From: Burkholderiaceae bacterium
Lineage (GTDB): Bacteria; Pseudomonadota; Gammaproteobacteria; Burkholderiales; Burkholderiaceae_D
Assembly (NCBI GenBank): GCA_030158675.1
Contig: JAOASL010000044.1
Coordinates: forward strand, 58,926 to 112,649
DNA length: 53,724 bases
Direction: 5' to 3'
Part shown: positions 52,719 to 53,724 of the stretch, one piece after another
Layout of the letters: every line of letters starts with the position of its first letter
Position numbering within the stretch: the first letter of the stretch is position 1
Translations under genes and position numbers: made by a program
The notes under the pieces: generated by a model
What the model saw: only the letters and a program-made list of their open reading frames with translations
Database searches by the model: none
Told to the model about the DNA's origin: nothing

Positions 52719-53411
52719 ATGAAGCAGGCGGCTTATATAAAAACTGAACCCATCAAGGTGCTTGTCGTCGCTTTGCCCCTGACCGCCTGGGGGTTGTCGA
52801 GAATGCTGGAGTTGCCTGAAGCCGCCGCACTGCAATGCATCGCGGTGGCACCGTCAGTCGCGCATGCAGTCCAGCTGCTTTCCACCTGCAAACCCGAGCT
52901 GGCGTTGGTGGACCTCGATAGCGAGGAAAGCGGCGATACGCTGGTTGAATTGACTACGCGCAGCCCGTTGAAGATCCTGGCAATGACCAGTTCATCCAAC
53001 CCGGTGGTTCGTGACAGAGCCATCCTGGCTGGTGCGCGCGGCGTGCTCGACAAGCGTGAAGAGGTATCGACGCTTATCAAAGCCTTGCACAAGATCAATG
53101 ACGGTGAAATGTGGATGGACCGCAGCGCGACCAGTCGGATTTTTCTGGAGTTGGCGCGGCAACAGGTCACGAAACGCCCGGATGCCGAATCCTTGCGGCT
53201 GGGTGCATTGACCAGCCGGGAACGGCAAACGGTTGAAGCAATGATGGCCAGCCCGGCAGCACCGGCCAAGGTGCTCGCCAAAGCAATGTCCATCAGCGAA
53301 CACACATTGCGCAATCACCTCACATCGATTTACTCGAAGCTGGGCGTAGGTAACCGTACCGAGCTGTATGCGTTCGTCCAGCGCCATAGCCAAGGCCAAG
53401 GGAAAATCTGA
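52719..53411 (+). CDS. LuxR/FixJ-type regulator with degenerate receiver domain
   Basis: About 230 residues from the ATG at 52719 (MKQAAYIKTEPIKVLVVALPL); an ATG at 52668 is an alternative. The receiver-like domain keeps the phosphoacceptor-position Asp (LALVDLDSEESG), a Thr (ILAMTSSSN) and the Lys (GVLDKREE), but the Asp/Asp pair after the first strand, needed for Mg binding, is replaced by Ala-Leu. The C-terminal LuxR helix-turn-helix is intact (LTSRERQTVEAMM...ISEHTLRNHLTSIYSKLGV). It is divergent from the RTX gene, which it may control (inference). No kinase gene is adjacent. Confidence 0.85.
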   Translation: MKQAAYIKTEPIKVLVVALPLTAWGLSRMLELPEAAALQCIAVAPSVAHAVQLLSTCKPELALVDLDSEESGDTLVELTTRSPLKILAMTSSSNPVVRDRAILAGARGVLDKREEVSTLIKALHKINDGEMWMDRSATSRIFLELARQQVTKRPDAESLRLGALTSRERQTVEAMMASPAAPAKVLAKAMSISEHTLRNHLTSIYSKLGVGNRTELYAFVQRHSQGQGKI

Positions 53412-53452
53412 CCAACGATGTGAAAACCGCAGCGAGCGCTGCAGTTGAAATG

Positions 53453-53488
53453 AAAAAGGGCCGGTATCGATTGCGATACCGGCCCTTT
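53453..53488 (-). terminator. Terminator of the first tRNA-Glu gene
   Basis: The stem GGGCCGGTATCG/CGATACCGGCCC with a 4-nt loop is followed leftward by TTTTT. On the + strand it is followed by TTTGT, so it may also end the LuxR-type transcript. A smaller hairpin GCAGCG/CGCTGC at about 53427-53443 lies just beyond. Confidence 0.88.
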
Positions 53489-53491
53489 GTC

Positions 53492-53567
53492 TGGCGTCCC
53501 CACGGGGATTCGAACCCCGGTACTCACCGTGAAAGGGTGATGTCCTAGGCCTCTAGACGATGGGGAC
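53492..53567 (-). tRNA. tRNA-Glu (anticodon TTC)
   Basis: A complete 76-nt cloverleaf read leftward: acceptor GTCCCCA pairs with TGGGGAC, the anticodon loop is CTTTCAC (anticodon TTC), the T arm is GGGGTTCGAATCCCC and CCA is encoded. The discriminator base is G. A terminator follows. Confidence 0.97.
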
Positions 53568-53630
53568 AAAACTTGAATTCTGTCCGTATTGCTGGCCTGT
53601 GTTTGCTGCTTTTACTAACTGCCTCAACGA

Positions 53631-53662
53631 AAAAGGCCGGATCGGGTCCGATACCGGCCTTT
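53631..53662 (-). terminator. Terminator of the second tRNA-Glu gene
   Basis: Read leftward, the stem GGCCGGTAT.../...GATCCGGCC (with one internal mismatch region) is followed by TTTTTCG. It separates the two tRNA genes, so each probably has its own transcript end. Confidence 0.75.
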
Positions 53663-53669
53663 TGAATTT

Positions 53670-53724
53670 TGGCGTCCCCACGGGGATTCGAACCCCGGTA
53701 CTCACCGTGAAAGGGTGATGTCCT
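53670..53724 (-). tRNA. Second tRNA-Glu (TTC), truncated by window edge
   Basis: The visible 55 bases are identical to the corresponding part of the first tRNA-Glu, including the anticodon loop, T arm and encoded CCA. The 5' part lies outside the window. Confidence 0.93.

Noticed and set aside
53492-53724. tRNA-Glu repeat as an integration (attL/attR) site
   Set aside because: The second copy has its own terminator and appears to be a full gene rather than a 3' fragment, and there is no integrase. The edge prevents full certainty.

Overview
The window looks like a chromosomal stretch of a GC-rich betaproteobacterium, most likely order Burkholderiales and plausibly near Oxalobacteraceae. The evidence is the gene set: a PrpR/PrpBC/AcnD/PrpF/PrpE methylcitrate cluster, an aerobic benzoyl-CoA (box) cluster with BoxR, EF-P carrying Arg32 next to its rhamnosyltransferase EarP, and a glnA-ntrBC block. 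The lineage is an inference from gene content; I could not run a phylogeny. Almost everything is ordinary chromosomal coding sequence. I see no transposase, integrase, phage gene or CRISPR array.

Layout. 1-466: 3' end of an acidic repeat protein. 496-10878: propionate catabolism. prpB-prpC-acnD-prpF-prpE and a small SRPBCC gene run leftward from a recognisable sigma-54 promoter (9074-9088), and the sigma-54 activator gene prpR runs rightward from a cluster of six GTTTC/GAAAC half-sites. 10928-15730: nitrogen control, read leftward as glnA, a DUF4124-type secreted coiled-coil protein, ntrB and ntrC, with terminators between and a sigma-54 promoter plus NtrC-like site upstream of glnA. 16137-22269: mixed genes (rhodanese, membrane-anchored TAXI-type binding protein, prfC, GNAT-like protein, universal stress protein). 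22270-23054 is a gene-poor gap with two leftward terminators.

23055-33082: benzoate degradation. boxC-boxB-boxA run leftward from a TTGACG/TATAGT promoter overlapped by TGCA-N6-TGCA operators. boxR follows in the same direction, and a DUF4863 gene, boxD, benzoate-CoA ligase and an alpha/beta hydrolase run rightward. Ligase makes benzoyl-CoA, BoxAB epoxidises it, BoxC opens the ring and BoxD oxidises the semialdehyde, with BoxR sensing benzoyl-CoA. 34293-37303: a TRAP transporter (dctQ-dctM-dctP) that could supply an organic acid.

37441-40463: secreted protein, bactofilin, efp and earP. 40639-44029: a leftward run soxY-soxZ-Cys-rich secreted protein-thioredoxin-like-DsbA/FrnE-SoxH-like metallohydrolase, with no soxA, X, B, C or D in view. 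44218-50171: aminotransferase, fhs, quinone oxidoreductase and modBC. 50217-52247: an RTX calcium-binding protein containing an exact 324-bp tandem duplication. 52719-53411: a LuxR-type regulator with a degenerate receiver domain. The window ends with two tRNA-Glu genes, the second cut by the edge.

The most interesting items are the orphan SoxYZ/thiol-redox cluster, the repeat-only RTX protein with its recent internal duplication, three matching BoxR-type operators, the dyad array at prpR, and the orphan TAXI-type binding protein with membrane segments at both ends. None is proven to be a new system.
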